Assembly (NCBI GenBank): GCA_001661515.1
Contig: LUVW01000002.1
Coordinates: forward strand, 379,850 to 443,849
Direction: 5' to 3'
Length of the DNA stretch: 64,000 bases
From: Capniomyces stellatus
Lineage: Eukaryota > Kickxellomycota > Harpellomycetes > Harpellales > Legeriomycetaceae
In this document: in pieces, positions 11,736-26,093 of the stretch
Numbering within the stretch: the stretch's first letter is position 1
Layout: each line of letters begins with the position of its first letter
Translations under genes and position numbers: made by a program
Notes under the pieces: model-generated
What the model saw: only the letters and a program-made list of their open reading frames with translations
What the model was told of the DNA's origin: nothing
Database searches by the model: none

Positions 11736-12631
11736 ATGTCACCAAAAGAAGGATGGGCTTCAGAAGCAGCCAAATACACTTTAATTGGAGGTGGAATAGG
11801 TCTGATGGCAAGCGCAGTTCAGAATGCCTATCAAACACATAACGCCGGACCTTTAGGGATATTCACACGAACTGGTGGAACTATAGGCTATGTTGGTAAG
11901 AAAGCGGAGTAGATACTGTGACTATTAAATTGTTTTGATCTGGATCAAATTAAAACTACCTTTTTAACTACAAAAAAAGGGTAGATTCAGAATTAAAGGT
12001 TCAGAATTAAAGATTTTAAGCATATAGCAAAATTTTGATCTGAGTGAGGTAAACAGATTTAAAAAATAGTAACAATTAAAAATCCGTTGGTAATAATCGA
12101 AATAGCTGCAATGGGCGGTGTGTTTGCTGGAACCAGAGCTTTATCATCAGATATTAGAGGTCAGGATGACTTTTGGAACACTGTGATTGCAGGATGTTCA
12201 GCTGGATTTATTGCAGGTTTGAGAAGTAAGCCAATTGTGCTCTTGAGCATATATTTTCTTTTTCTTTTTTAATTAATGAGCCGAAGGCGGTGTTAGATCA
12301 AATATCGGCTGCTTTAATGCAATCATTACTTTTCTCTGGACTAGCTTAATAAGTATATAGACACTTTGTTCCAAATTGATCTCATCACTTTTTTCTTTTA
12401 CTCCCCTCCTCAAGCAAACAATACTAACGCGTACTAATAACTTTATTTGTCCGAAAACTAGAAAAAACCATTGCTTCGGCCATTGGAGTTAGTGTATTTA
12501 TGGGTGCAGGTTTGGGTGTTTTCGAGTATGCTGGTGGACTGAGCGGAAAGATGGGAGAACTGAGTGCAGAGGAGCGTGAAAAGGCACGAAATAGACTTTT
12601 GCCACCAACACCAAAACAGACATCCGAATAA
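11736..12631 (+). CDS. NDUFA11: NADH dehydrogenase (complex I) subunit NDUFA11/B14.7-like, Tim17/22/23 fold
   Basis: Exons 11736-11895, 12106-12225 and 12462-12631 give 149 residues. The protein has several Gly-rich membrane spans, including YTLIGGGIGLMASAVQNAYQ near the N-terminus, AAMGGVFAGTRALSSDIRG with an Arg/Gly pattern of the Tim17/22/23 superfamily, VIAGCSAGFIAGLR, and ASAIGVSVFMGAGLGVFEY. Size and motif order fit the accessory complex I subunit B14.7 in the inner mitochondrial membrane. Presence implies the fungus retains complex I. A Tim17-family import subunit is the alternative, but the short length and the ending KMGELSAEEREKARNRLL favour NDUFA11. The second intron has a clear branch-like CTAAT 33 nt before its TAG. 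Confidence 0.82.
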
Positions 12632-12894
12632 ATTTACAAAATACACCAAGTGGTTTGCCGGATTTTCGACTTTCTTTTTCTCTTACGTTTATAGTTGCTG
12701 TTTTTTCTACCTACTTTTTTTTTATTTTTACCACAACTTGGCTTTTACTATAAAAAGAACTATTTTGAACCGTGTTTGGTTTGTGTTGTTGGTTTAATAA
12801 GAAATGAGACATAAACATCTATTTGTGGCCAGTTTAGAGCAATAGGTGCTGTGATTGTAATAGGTGTGAAACTAGGCTAAATAAAAACAATATA

Positions 12895-15275
<2,381 letters not shown>

Positions 15276-15812
15276 GTGTTTTCTGATTTTAAAATTAAAC
15301 GTGGAATTGAACAAACGGTATATTCCCGTTTTTCCTATATTCGTTCGGAATGAAATAATTTTGAATGGTTTGACTTGAGAACTCGGACAAAAAGTGTACT
15401 AGTGTGATTGAACGGAATGAATCTAGTATTTCCTGTTATAAGCCTCTTTAGAAAACAAAATCACATTGCTCAACACTTTTTTTTTCCACAACTCTTGAAT
15501 TTCGATTTAAACCAGCTATTTTTTTATTGAAAAAAAGAAAGAAAAAAAAAGTAACGCTCCAACCAATTAGCGACGATAAATTTAATGCCTTGGTGTTCCA
15601 GCTTGATTTGGTTAATTTTGTCAAAGCAGAGTTAGTGCTCGACTATTAATTCGCGATAACAAAGTGTTTGAGTTTGATTTTACTCTAAATTGAGGTTTTA
15701 GAGGCTTATTAGACTCTCGACTGTTTAAACTTGCCATTACAAATAGGATTCTCGAGCAGAAAGTGCTGCATACTTTATAATCCGAGCAACTATTTACTCA
15801 ACATCCACCACA
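15276..15812. promoter_or_regulatory. Divergent promoter region, QTRT1 / FMT1
   Basis: 537 nt shared by two head-to-head genes acting on tRNA. It has long A/T runs around 15478-15550. No specific factor site was recognised. Confidence 0.45.
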
Positions 15813-18070
15813 ATGCTTAACATACTCTGCAATAAGAAGATATACAATTTGTTTGGTTTGAGCAAAAGAGTACAAATAGCCAAATTTTCGAATTCAAGAG
15901 TAAGAATAAGTCTTATATCCGAGTGCCGCGTGCTTTCTACTTGTACTTTGGACGAATGCTGCTATTATTTTCTTTCGGACTCTCGATTCAAAAAATAAAT
16001 ACTGTTAAAAGTTAATTGATCGTTTCAACCACTTTGTTTAGTTTAGCGAGTACAGGATTCTTTTTTTCGGCTCCGACAACTTTTCTATAAAGACCCTTGA
16101 CCCACTACTAGAGTACAGCAGTAAGTGTACAACCTTCATTTTAAACCCCGTGTTATAGTGAATGTCGAATATAATCGAGCAAATTGTTTTTTGATTAGCA
16201 GTCAATGCCGATATAATGGTACGACGATGTATTGGGATAAACACTGATATCGGGCGTTGTTAAACTGTGATTTGAATAGAGTCTGGAAACAGTAACATCG
16301 AAAAAATCAGTGTTCTTACACCACCAGACCAGAAAACAGGTCGGAACTATAAACAGCTAACCAAAGGTAACTTGCATTAAGTTTGTATACATAGAATTAG
16401 TCTTTGGAAGTAGTTTGATTCGCCCGCACTAACAGCTATCTATATATACTACTAGCCCCACTTTCACAATACGCAATCGAAAACGGAGTTGAGCTTTTCC
16501 ATGCACCTTTAAAGTCGCTCGAGGGGTGGAATGTAATTATTTTTTTTCCAATCAATAAATGTGTTTTTACTACTACTTTTTGGTCTAATGCCAAAGTCCG
16601 TCCTTGTTAATACGGATCCATATTTATCAAAGAAGTGTACACTTTGCCTTACTTTAACCTAATCTATAACTCCTTATTGATATATTTGGTCTAGGTTCCC
16701 AATCACGATCTTTGCAATGGCAGGTCCGAGTTTGATTTGGCTGTAGTCTCAAGCTTTGGCTACTTTATACCAGGACGTATTCTGAGACAGTTCAAGTTTG
16801 GCGCTATCAATGTCCATCCTTCTATGTTGCCAATGTAATCATGAATCACAAATAAATTTTAATTATGCCATTTGCGGAAAACAAAACTGGTACACATCAA
16901 GTGACTCTATATCTCAATATTTTGTCATTTCTGACTTAATCAACTTGGTATAGATATCGAGGCGCATCGCCTATACAATACGCCATTATGAACGGCGACA
17001 AGAGCACGGGAGTTAGTATCCAGGAGGTTCATCCAAAAGTCATGGATGCAGGAAGGATTCTGGCTCAGTCAAAGGTGGTAAGTTAGCAGCGCCTTTTGCA
17101 CTCGACCAACTAATACCATATTCTCTCTTTTTCTTCCTGTGAAAACGGCCATATTTTGTCCGGTAGTTCAACAATGTGGAAAGGAGAAACAATATGTCGG
17201 TTTATTATAAAACTTAGGATATTCCCTACGGTGTTTCAAGGGTTGAGTTAGAGGACTTATTGGGTAGAGAGGGCGGCCGAACTCTGGTTGATTCAATAAA
17301 GAATTTTAAAGAGCAGCAGGTAATTTCACAGTTTCATTGTATCTAGTTGCTGATTTCCGCGGAGTTTTTTTCTTTTATTCTTGGTTAGATTGAGACAATA
17401 CAGATAATAAACTGTATTTTAGAACAATTCTTTTGTGCAAGACGAAGCAAATGTGACTATGGCGCCTAAAATACATAAGACCTTGGCCAGTATAAACTGG
17501 GATCTTGACTCAGCAGTTCAGATCGAGCGCAGATTTAGAGCATTTGGCGATAAGGTGAGATTTTATCCGTCTCTCACAATTGGGGCGTTGTATCTGTTGT
17601 TGATGCTTTGTACTGTTTGACGATTGAGCTTGTTTATTTATTATTTATTGTTTTATTATTTTATTATTTTATTATATATAAATATTATGTGGCTTATTGA
17701 CGATTGTGTTTTGCGTGGGTATATTTAATAAGCTGATAAATAATTATGTTGGGTTTAGATACCGCCTAGAACCATTTTTCAAAAGGGATCCAAGGTTTTA
17801 AGTGTGCAGCTGCTAATGGTTTCTGTTTCAAGTTCAGACCAGCCTATGGATGTTGCCGAAATAATAAATAGAAAAGTGCCAGGTTCAATTTACTTTGAAG
17901 GAAAGACGCCCGAGTATATGTATGTTGTGTGCAATAGTGGCGACTTGCTGAGGGTGCATAGAGTAAAGGTTGAAGGGAAAAATGCTGTTTCAGTCACCGA
18001 CTTTATCAATGGATATTCGCTACTCTCTGGTACACGTTTGTTTATGACTCAATCTTTGCTTGATAATTAA
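15813..18070 (+). CDS. FMT1: Methionyl-tRNA formyltransferase, mitochondrial
   Basis: Nine exons: 15813-15899, 16051-16120, 16280-16366, 16456-16532, 16695-16834, 16954-17077, 17218-17319, 17423-17554 and 17759-18070, giving 376 residues. The enzyme formylates initiator Met-tRNA with 10-formyl-tetrahydrofolate for mitochondrial translation. Exon 1 encodes a basic presequence (MLNILCNKKIYNLFGLSKR). The catalytic core follows: RILFFGSDNFSIKTL, VLTPPDQKTGR, FDLAVVSSFGYFIP, NVHPSMLPIYRGASPIQYAI with Asn146 and His148, and MDAGRIL with Asp185. The C-terminal tRNA-binding domain is short and divergent. The acceptor of intron 1 (GAG at 16050) is the least certain junction, chosen because it keeps frame. 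A Puf-type element lies 19 nt after the stop. Confidence 0.92.
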
Positions 18071-18088
18071 TAATAGAGGAATTGCAAT

Positions 18089-18096
18089 TGTAAATA
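18089..18096 (+). promoter_or_regulatory. Puf3/PUM-type element TGTAAATA in the FMT1 3' flank
   Basis: An exact match to TGTANATA just downstream of the FMT1 stop. Puf3-class proteins bind this in 3' UTRs of nuclear genes for mitochondrial proteins, and the Pumilio gene in this window has the matching repeat code. In AT-rich DNA the motif also arises by chance every few kilobases. Confidence 0.4.
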
Positions 18097-18232
18097 TTAA
18101 AATCAAGTTAATTCTAGTTTTATATGTTGATAATGATAAGTGAAGTATTTTAGATTATATGATTTAAAGTCAAAGAAAAAGAAAATTTATTGCAAGTTAA
18201 AGCCAAAACTCCAATATCTATTCAAAGTCAAT

Positions 18233-19474
18233 CTACAACTTTCCCCTAACATGTTGGTATGTCCAGTCAATATCCACACCCAGCTCTTTTGCCGCCCTGT
18301 TGACAAACGTGGGCTCTCGTAAAAACTGTCTGGCAAGTAAAACCACATCCGCTTGGCCATTTTGAAGAATCTCTTCAATTTCGCTTGGGTTTGTTATCGC
18401 GCCAACAGCGCCGACTGGCAATCCAGCTTCTTTTCTTATTTTCTCAGCCAATGGGACCTGGAAAAGAGGTTTTGGTTTGATATTCTGGTTGCTCGAGTTT
18501 CCACCAGAGCTGCAGTCAATCAAGTCAACGGACATCTGCTTAAGAACCTTTGACAGCTCAACGCTATCATCGATTGTCCAGCCTCCTTCAACCCACTCGT
18601 CGCATGATAGTCGCACCCACAGAGCCTTTCCTTCGGGAATTGCCTCTCTAACTCTTCTAACTACATCGGTAAGGATTCTGGATCTATTTTCAAAGCTACC
18701 TCCGTAGTTGTCGGTTCTTTTGTTTGAAGTAGGTGATAAAAACGAAGAGATTAGATATCCATGAGCAGCATGAATCTCAATAATGTCGTATCCAGCCTTA
18801 ACAGCGCGAATAGCACATTGCACAAACAACTCGGTCATATCTGAAATCTCTTCTAGTGTCATTTCTATAGGAAACACGTGTTCATCATCAAAGGTTAAAG
18901 CGCTTGGCGCCTTTACGTTGTCTGTCCACCCACCGATAGAATTTGTTGCCACTCTTCCTCTGCCATCCCATAGAGGTAGGGTAGAGGCTTTACGGCCAGC
19001 ATGTCCTATTTGAATCCCTGGAACAACACCGTGGCTTTTGATAAGTCTTGCTATTCTTCTGTGGCCCTCAATGTGCTCGTCTTTGTATAAACCGGCACAG
19101 TTTATTGAAATTCTGCCATTTGCCTGGACAGCAGTGGCCTCAACTATAATAGCACCAGGATTTCTCATGGCAAAACTTCCATAATGAGCGACGTGCCAAT
19201 CAGTCATAAACCCATCCTGGGATGAGTACATGCACATTGGAGAAACGACTATTCGGTTCTTTAAAACCACATCCCTAAAGGCAATTGGCGTAAAGGTTAC
19301 TGGAATGTTTTCTGTCGCGGAGGCACTGTTCTGGCTGCCGCTGTCTTTGGCGCTGGGTTTTGCTAGCTTGACCTTGTGGCTTTGAATGTGAAAAAAGTCG
19401 GTTGGGTCTTCAACGAATTCCTGGCCGAGCTTTTCAATCCACTTTGAACTAGTTGGTGGTGTGTTGGTAGTCAT
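18233..19474 (-). CDS. NADH:flavin oxidoreductase, Old Yellow Enzyme family, YqjM-like class
   Basis: A single exon of 413 residues. Members bind FMN and reduce activated C=C bonds with NAD(P)H; the physiological substrate is usually unknown. The TIM-barrel starts near residue 60 with FTPIAFRDVVLKNRIVVSPM, followed by Cys81-Met-Tyr. This Cys is the hallmark of the YqjM (thermophilic-like) class that tunes the flavin. Further motifs are DWHVAHYGSFAMRNPGAIIV, IQIGHAGRKAST, the substrate-binding pair in EIHAAHGYLISSFLSP, and the phosphate-binding C-terminal strand DVVLLARQFLREP. The first 55 residues are a low-complexity extension without an obvious targeting signal. The absence of introns, unlike most neighbours, would fit horizontal acquisition, but thiolase and malate synthase here are intronless too. 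Confidence 0.93.
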   Translation of the reverse strand: MTTNTPPTSSKWIEKLGQEFVEDPTDFFHIQSHKVKLAKPSAKDSGSQNSASATENIPVTFTPIAFRDVVLKNRIVVSPMCMYSSQDGFMTDWHVAHYGSFAMRNPGAIIVEATAVQANGRISINCAGLYKDEHIEGHRRIARLIKSHGVVPGIQIGHAGRKASTLPLWDGRGRVATNSIGGWTDNVKAPSALTFDDEHVFPIEMTLEEISDMTELFVQCAIRAVKAGYDIIEIHAAHGYLISSFLSPTSNKRTDNYGGSFENRSRILTDVVRRVREAIPEGKALWVRLSCDEWVEGGWTIDDSVELSKVLKQMSVDLIDCSSGGNSSNQNIKPKPLFQVPLAEKIRKEAGLPVGAVGAITNPSEIEEILQNGQADVVLLARQFLREPTFVNRAAKELGVDIDWTYQHVRGKL

Positions 19475-20353
19475 ATTAGGTACTGCGGCTTTAAAGAGAG
19501 GTTTGTGTATATTTTAAAGTTTTTTTTTTTTGCCAAGAAATTATTGATTTATCAATTATGTTTTGGATTTAAATATGACTTTAGGATATTTTCGAATTAA
19601 AAGAATTTCTGCTTCCAAACTGATTCTTTAAATACTTTTTACTACTGATTAATTTCAAAATTATTTTCAAAAGTTTGGTGTTTGAAATATTTTGAAGGAA
19701 GGAGAAAAAGAAAAAAAAAACCAATTATACACCCTTTAAAGTTTCAAGGTCATTTTGAAACCTGGATTAAGTGCATTATAACATTGCGTATAAATGATTC
19801 AATTAGCCGGCTTCAGTTTTGATCGTTTACTGTGAGTTATATATTTGTCAGCACCAGCTATAACATATAACAGATTAATGTTTCTGGTACGCAGTTGTAA
19901 TAAATTAGGTTTTTTTGGACGATATACTCACGCTTGGTACCGTGAGATTGATTAGTAATCAATGTTAGACAACAGTCCTCCTGCTCTACAAATATTCAGG
20001 GTTATACTTCAAGTTGGTCGCCAATTCATTCCTGAACAAATAATTTATTTGCATTGGCATTTTTATCACTTTTGTTGTTGAATCAAGCAGACAAATGGAT
20101 TTTGTTACCTGAAATCTACGCAATTTAACGCCAAAATTAGCACCAAAAGAATTAGAAAAAATTCATTCATTAAAAACAAAAAAAAAACAATGCACTTTTT
20201 CTAGCCTCTTAAATCATTTTCTTGAATTTTTCTTTGTTTTTTTTAGTAACAGAATCACGCCAGCTTTAGATTTGAATTTTGGATTGATAGAGCAAACACT
20301 TTATAATCTAAAGCAAAGCCAGAATTGGATTTAGCAAAAATAAAACAGAAGCA
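19475..20353. promoter_or_regulatory. Divergent promoter region, flavin oxidoreductase / NUP84
   Basis: About 880 nt, AT-rich. It contains a perfect 17-nt inverted repeat, ATTGATTA-G-TAATCAAT at 19947-19963, which could be a dimeric factor site. Nothing else was recognised. Confidence 0.4.
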
Positions 20354-23300
20354 ATGAAAGACGTAGGAGAGTGTTGGGACGATGAAGGAGTCAGGTTGTT
20401 TTCAGAAGCGGAGGATTTGGTTGGTTGGAAAGGAAGTACAGACGATCAGGTAGAGTTTATGGAAGAGGTAGCGGATGTTGTAGCAAATAATAGCGAGAAT
20501 GGGCCAGAAGTGTTTAAAAAAATCAACAGATTTGAAAAAATATGCGAATTGAGGTAGGGATTCTGGTGCAAATTTAAGCAAATTAATCTGTTTGTAAAAA
20601 AGTAAAACGCTCTGGTTTACTTTTAGATTGACGTTATTTTTTGTATTGCTGATAGAGAGAAATACTTTGCGAGTATTGAGGGTCGCCAATTATACCCGGA
20701 GGAATCACGCGATTTAGAGAGGGAATGGAGATCAGAAAGAAATACATGGAAATTGGTGGATTCGCTTTATAAAGAGCGAGTGGGAAGAAAAATGGATGAG
20801 GGCGGCAAGACAAGATTTTCAAGCACAACAATGCAGCAGAAGCTGAGACTGGATAAACTAAAAACAGATTTCTCAAGGGTTCAGATGTTGTTGGAAAACA
20901 GTCAGGAATTGACCGAGTACACGGTAAGTTTGAAACCCGATTCCAAATTCAGAAAGAAAACAAAAACAAAGATAAGGCCAAAAGCAGCAGCTAAAAAATG
21001 AGTTTAATGGTAAAATCAAGCTGTGAACACTTGGAATATGGTTTAATTGATTGTAATCAAACTGGGACATTGGTAGATTGTCAAGCACTGGCTGGAAGAA
21101 ACAGCTCCAGAGTTTCAAGCAGTAGAGTCGCGAGGGAGCTATTTGCCATTTACGCGTCGAATCAACGAAAACGCAAAGTTAAGAGAAAGGTATGGCGATG
21201 AAATAGTCACGCAGTTAGACCCAGACGGTCCATCGCGGCAAAGAAAGCGTCTAGCGTCAGAGGACCAGGTAAATACAAACCAAAGTCACAATATTTAAAG
21301 CCAAGAAAAATAATGAAGAAGAAATAAAGCAAAGAAATAGAAAAGTGAAATGTACCAGAGTTACGGAGAATGTATATGAATGTGAGGGCTTACAGCTTGC
21401 TTTGCTATTGGAATATTAGGAGTACGAAAGGGAGTTTCTTAAAAGCCTATACGAGTATTTGCGTCGCGGAAAGCTAAGGGATGCGATGAGTCTGTGTGTA
21501 AAAAGCGGAGAACCGTGGCGAGCAGCAAGTCTTGGTGGTGGAACATATTTTTATGATCCAAGTATAGGTAAGCCAGTGTAATATGTATTTATGAGACCTA
21601 TGTGGTTCTCAGTTTTGTTTTAGAATATTGGATCTTGGCTATCGTGCCTTGGTTGTTTAGCAGCAGTAGTATTGCAGTTTGTTTGGGCATGTGGTGGAAC
21701 TAAAAATAAATTGAATGACATAAAAAAAGATGGAGAGAACGAATCGAGTGGCAAAGAGCATTTGGAAGAGAAAAGTGAGGAAGGTAAAAGTGGGCTGGGT
21801 GGCAATGTTAACAGAAGGCTGTGGAAAGAAATGTGCTTAGCGCTAGCATCCGACGAAAACAATGACGTGTATGAACGAGCTTTATATGGGATTCTGGGAG
21901 GAAAGTTGGATGAGGTTAGTTCCACTTGATTTATACTTTGAAGTTGGGACCGGGTGTTTATTTGTTTGCGTATAAAATGGGTTTAGCTGGAGTTTTATTT
22001 GGCATGAGCATATATAAATTATTTGAAGCAAAAACAATAACGACGATAAAAATAATAATATTAATAAAAATAACACTGTTAATGATTGAAGGTGAGCGCT
22101 GTTTGTGGATCGTGGGAGGATGTAATGTGGGCAGGAGTTAGTGCAATGTTTGAAGCAAAAGTTGACAAGGTTAGTATGATTTAACGAGTATGATGACCAA
22201 GCTAAGTTTGTGGAATAATTGATTGATGAGGAGAGTGTATATGTATGTGTTTTTTTTTGGGTAAAAATAGGCGCTGCTTGACTGCTCAGAGTCATATCAG
22301 CAAACAGGGCCAAGCGGAATCAAGCTGAATCCTAGCAAGATAGCGACACCGAATTCTTATTGGGACATTTTCGAAAGACTGAAGAATTACAAGAATCCGG
22401 AAATACAGGACCAATACAACTCGTCATTCCATCAGATCCAGCAGGCAATCATCACCAATACACTTGACAGCTACCTTGGGCTAGTTTCAAATAAGCTTAG
22501 AAACAAGTGAGTTGATATTCCTTTAAAACGCCCTAGAACGCTCTAGTATCAAACTTGGTTTACGGGATCAGCTGATATTTATATGTTTTTGTTTATATTT
22601 GTTTATATTTATATGTTTTGTTTAAATTTGTGAATAGTGGCGTGGAGTCTATTGGGGGTCACAAACTGAGGTTTTTGGCGCATTTAGTGCTGGTTTCAAG
22701 AGATGCTGGACAGCCTGTCGATGATGTGGCGGGCGATACAATACTATCAGGATACACACAGCTACTTGGAACTCTTCCAAACCACCGTACATCGGTAGCA
22801 ACGTATGCGTGTAAACTGCCCGGAATAATGCCTGAACGCCTGTACTCGGACTTTTTATCCAGTAAGTTTTTACTAATGTTACCATTATTATTATTATTAT
22901 TATTTGGACTTGGTGTTAGTCCTAGCGATGGTGCTACTATGCCGACCTACAGAGAGTAAAACTCAAGAAAATTAACAAATCATGTGCGCTGCTGAGGCCT
23001 AAAGTTACTTTTGATAATATAGCTTAATATTAATACTTGCTTGTGTTTGAAAACTGTAGAGTGTCATTGCGGAACTGAATATGGCAAGGTGTATGTCCAG
23101 CTAGCAGAGCAGTACGGACTGAATGTTGATCTGATCCTCAAAAGCGCAGCACTGAAAAGCCTGGAAGCATTTGCCTCTAATGTTAGTTGGTCATGTACAT
23201 ATATCATCACATACAAGCTTTTTTGCTACAACTTTAATCCAACAGTTGGCCGGTGAAAATATATCAATTAATGAATGCGTGAATGAGGAGAGGAGTAGAT

Positions 23301-24469
23301 CCAAATAAGAAATATTTAACGGGAGTTTTGTTTAAATTTAGTGGGATTCGCAGGCTCATTTGGTTCAACGTACTTTGATTACAGCGACGGACGATATAAG
23401 CAAAGACGAAAACGATCAGATTTTGTCGTTGGCTTGGCTAACAATGCATCCTCGTATGTATACATATGCACTGGTTCAAGTTGTGGCTTTGGCTAGACGG
23501 TTTCTGCTGAGTGGCAGAGTTAATGCAGCCATTGTTTTGTTCAACTCTCTACCGTCTGACTTTGTCCAGCCAAGCTGGAAGTACTTTAGCATGGCTTATG
23601 ACCAACCAGACTCTGAGGTACACATGCAAGGCTCAGGTGGCAACGCTGCTGAAGTGGACACCAGTATGCTTGCGGCTCCATATGGCCAGTCAAGCAAGCA
23701 GTTTTACATTGCAGAAATGAGGAAATCCGGGTTGCATAACAGCAGTGGTCAATTGCTGGACTCGGCTGGAGAACCCGGAATGGATGTCGATGCAGCCACA
23801 TTTGAGTTGGATGAGGACGAAGAGGTTCAGAACTGGCCTACAGCAGTTGTGGTTGCTTCCTTTAACGAGTACATCCAGCTACTAAGCCTTTGCGATGGGT
23901 ATTTGTCCTTTGCTGCTTGGGCAGATCACATGGCGAATAAACCAACAAGCCTTGCTCGAAGCAACGGCCACAAACACGTTCCAAAAACCATTTACGAGCT
24001 GGAGTGGGTCAAGGGCGGAATTAAACTGACTCACGAAACTGCCGAGGTTCTGAGGTCCCGCGTTTTGGAAGCTGACTGGCTAGATCAATCCACCTTCCAC
24101 CTGGCTACCGACTCTGTCCAAGCCCAACACCGCGAATCTGAACTGAATCTGCTAAAACAGATCTACATTCCAGACAGCCTGTTTAAGCTGTACTCGGTGT
24201 ACTTTGATTCAAGAGAGTTGGTCCCAGAAAACCTGAGCCTAAGCCTGGAACTATCCCACCTGGTCGCCAACGATGATTTGCAAATTTCATCGGTGCTACA
24301 GGTCAAGTCCCAAAAACATCCAGAAGGCAGGATGAACGAGTTTTTATCTCTAATGCGTAAATCTGCCATTGAGATCCTGAGGCTGGCTGAAACCCAAGAC
24401 CAAAACTGTGATTTGCCCTGTGACCCAGAAGCAATACTTTACAAGGTCATCAGTAGTGGACTTGTGTAG
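20354..24469 (+). CDS. NUP84: Nuclear pore protein Nup84/Nup107
   Basis: Ten exons: 20354-20553, 20656-20923, 21077-21268, 21420-21567, 21661-21914, 22092-22169, 22271-22506, 22638-22861, 23060-23181 and 23342-24469, giving 949 residues. The protein is a stem subunit of the Y-shaped (Nup84/Nup107) scaffold complex of the nuclear pore. It is all-helical. Family-typical stretches are WKLVDSLYKERVGRK early on, LRRGKLRDAMSLCVKSGEPWRAASLGGG, NVNRRLWKEMCLALASDEN, VSAVCGSWEDVMWAGVSAMF, and ILSGYTQLLGTLPNHRTSVA in the middle. The largest exon is the last. The acceptor at 21660 was chosen from several AGs to keep frame. The acceptor at 22091 is AAG, not the usual TAG. A linker rich in Lys/Glu (about residues 295-325) is not conserved in the family. 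Confidence 0.9.
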
Positions 24470-24801
24470 TATGTTTTCAACCTTTTACGTTTTTGCCTTT
24501 GCCTTTGCTTTTGCCTTTGCTTTTGCTTTTGCTTCTCTGTTCAGCCCATTTTATTATTATTATTATTATTATCAACTATATAAAGTATCATTCAAATAAA
24601 CAAATAAAAAAGACACAATACTAACAAAATAAAATACAATCGCTTGCACCTATTAATAAAAGTTGTTGTTCCATCTGTCTTGAGCCGAGACCTTGATACC
24701 AAGACAAAAACTTTTCAATTATTTACCAAAATTCAACATAGAAAATCAAATAACCAGTAAAAGAGCAAGGAAGCGGGCGAGGGCGTTCATGGTCAAAACT
24801 C
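24470..24801. other. Convergent intergenic region with microsatellites
   Basis: 3' flanks of NUP84 and threonine aldolase. It contains a TTTTGC/TTTGCC hexanucleotide tract (about 24491-24536) and a TTA trinucleotide run (about 24549-24574). No gene. Confidence 0.6.
24491..24536. repeat. (TTTTGC/TTTGCC)n microsatellite
   Basis: Seven imperfect tandem copies of a 6-nt unit directly after the NUP84 stop, in its presumed 3' UTR. Confidence 0.85.
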
Positions 24802-26093
24802 TCAGTGATTCAACTCCTTATCAACTGCTGCCAAAATCACATCAACTGCCGTGTCTTTGATCTCGTGGTGGAAAACAAACCGAACCGTCTTGGAGTCTGA
24901 ATCTCTAACCTTAACTCCCTTGCTCAGACACTCAGCTGCAAACCTCTTTACGTCAATTTTACCCTCCTTATTGTCCAACATCACCATGTTAGTTTGCACT
25001 GGAATCACTGTTTGAATCCCTCTTGCCTTTAGCTCCTCACCAAGCCTAAGTGCTCTTTGATGGTCCTCCTTCATTGCCGGCCAGATAGTCTCTATTGCTA
25101 CCAGTGCTGGTGCCGCCAAAAGGCCTGCCTGTCTCCATCCTCCTCCCATGATTTTGCGATAAAGTCTTGCTCTGCTAATAAACTCGTTTGTTCCAACTAG
25201 CATCGCTCCAATTGGTGCACCAAGTCCCTTTGACAAGCACAGATTGACAGAATCGACATTGGCTGCCCAGTCTTTCATTTCGGTGTTGGTAGCAGCTGTG
25301 ACATTCCAAAGTCTTGCTCCATCCAAGTGAACACCAATTTTGTGTCTGTCTGCTACTGCCTTGATCTTTCTCATCTCTTCAATAGGCATAATCGACCCAC
25401 CCAAAGTGTTCTCCAGCTCAATCAGCTTTGTAGGGCTAAAATGGTTATCTCCGTGTGGAATAATAGCCTTTTCAATCTCAGATGCAGTCAAATACACCTT
25501 GTTCTCAGGTGTCAATGGGTATGTAGTCGCCTGTGAAAATATTGCTACTCCGCCTGCTTCATATCTAAAGATATGCGCTCTGTCGTCACATATCATTGAC
25601 TGTGGTGGGTTTGACAAATGCACTCTAGCTGCGATCTGGTTTGACATTGTTGAAGATACACAAAACATAGCTGCTTCTTTTCCTGTCAGCTTTGCAATAT
25701 ACTCTTCCAAGTAATTGACTGTTGGATCTTCCTAATTTTTTTAAAAAATAAATAAACAAATAGTAGTGGACTTTATAGTCAACCTTGCTTTCTAATGCTG
25801 ATTTAGATTTAATCAAACATAAAACATATTGTTTTGAGGGGTGGGAATTTGACTTACGCAGTATACATCATCTCCAACCTTTGCTGTGGAAATAGCGTTT
25901 AACATGGCTGGTGTTGGCTTGGTCACTAAAATCACAACATTTAATTTGGTTTGACAATGGTTCATTATACGCCTTTTGCCCTCACTGTTTATACTTTACT
26001 TTTCAGTTTATAAGTTTTGTTTATTTTACATGTGTCACTTCTCAAATCATAATAGAACTCTTGTTCAGCGATTTCTGCGGTCGATGGTACCAT
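24802..26093 (-). CDS. GLY1: Low-specificity L-threonine aldolase
   Basis: Exons 26093-26030, 25925-25858 and 25731-24802 give 353 residues, normal for the family. This cytosolic PLP enzyme cleaves threonine (and allo-threonine) to glycine and acetaldehyde. It is a glycine source that feeds one-carbon metabolism. Motifs: YDLRSDT and TKPTPAMLNAISTAKVGDDV at the N-terminus, EDPTVNYLEEYIAKLTGKEA, VHLDGARLWNVTAATN (PLP ring Asp and Arg), and LCLSKGLGAPIGAML with the Schiff-base lysine. The first intron splits a codon and yields Leu where most homologues have Val in SDTVTKPT; this is harmless. The start ATG is placed just before the conserved N-terminal motif. Confidence 0.95.
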
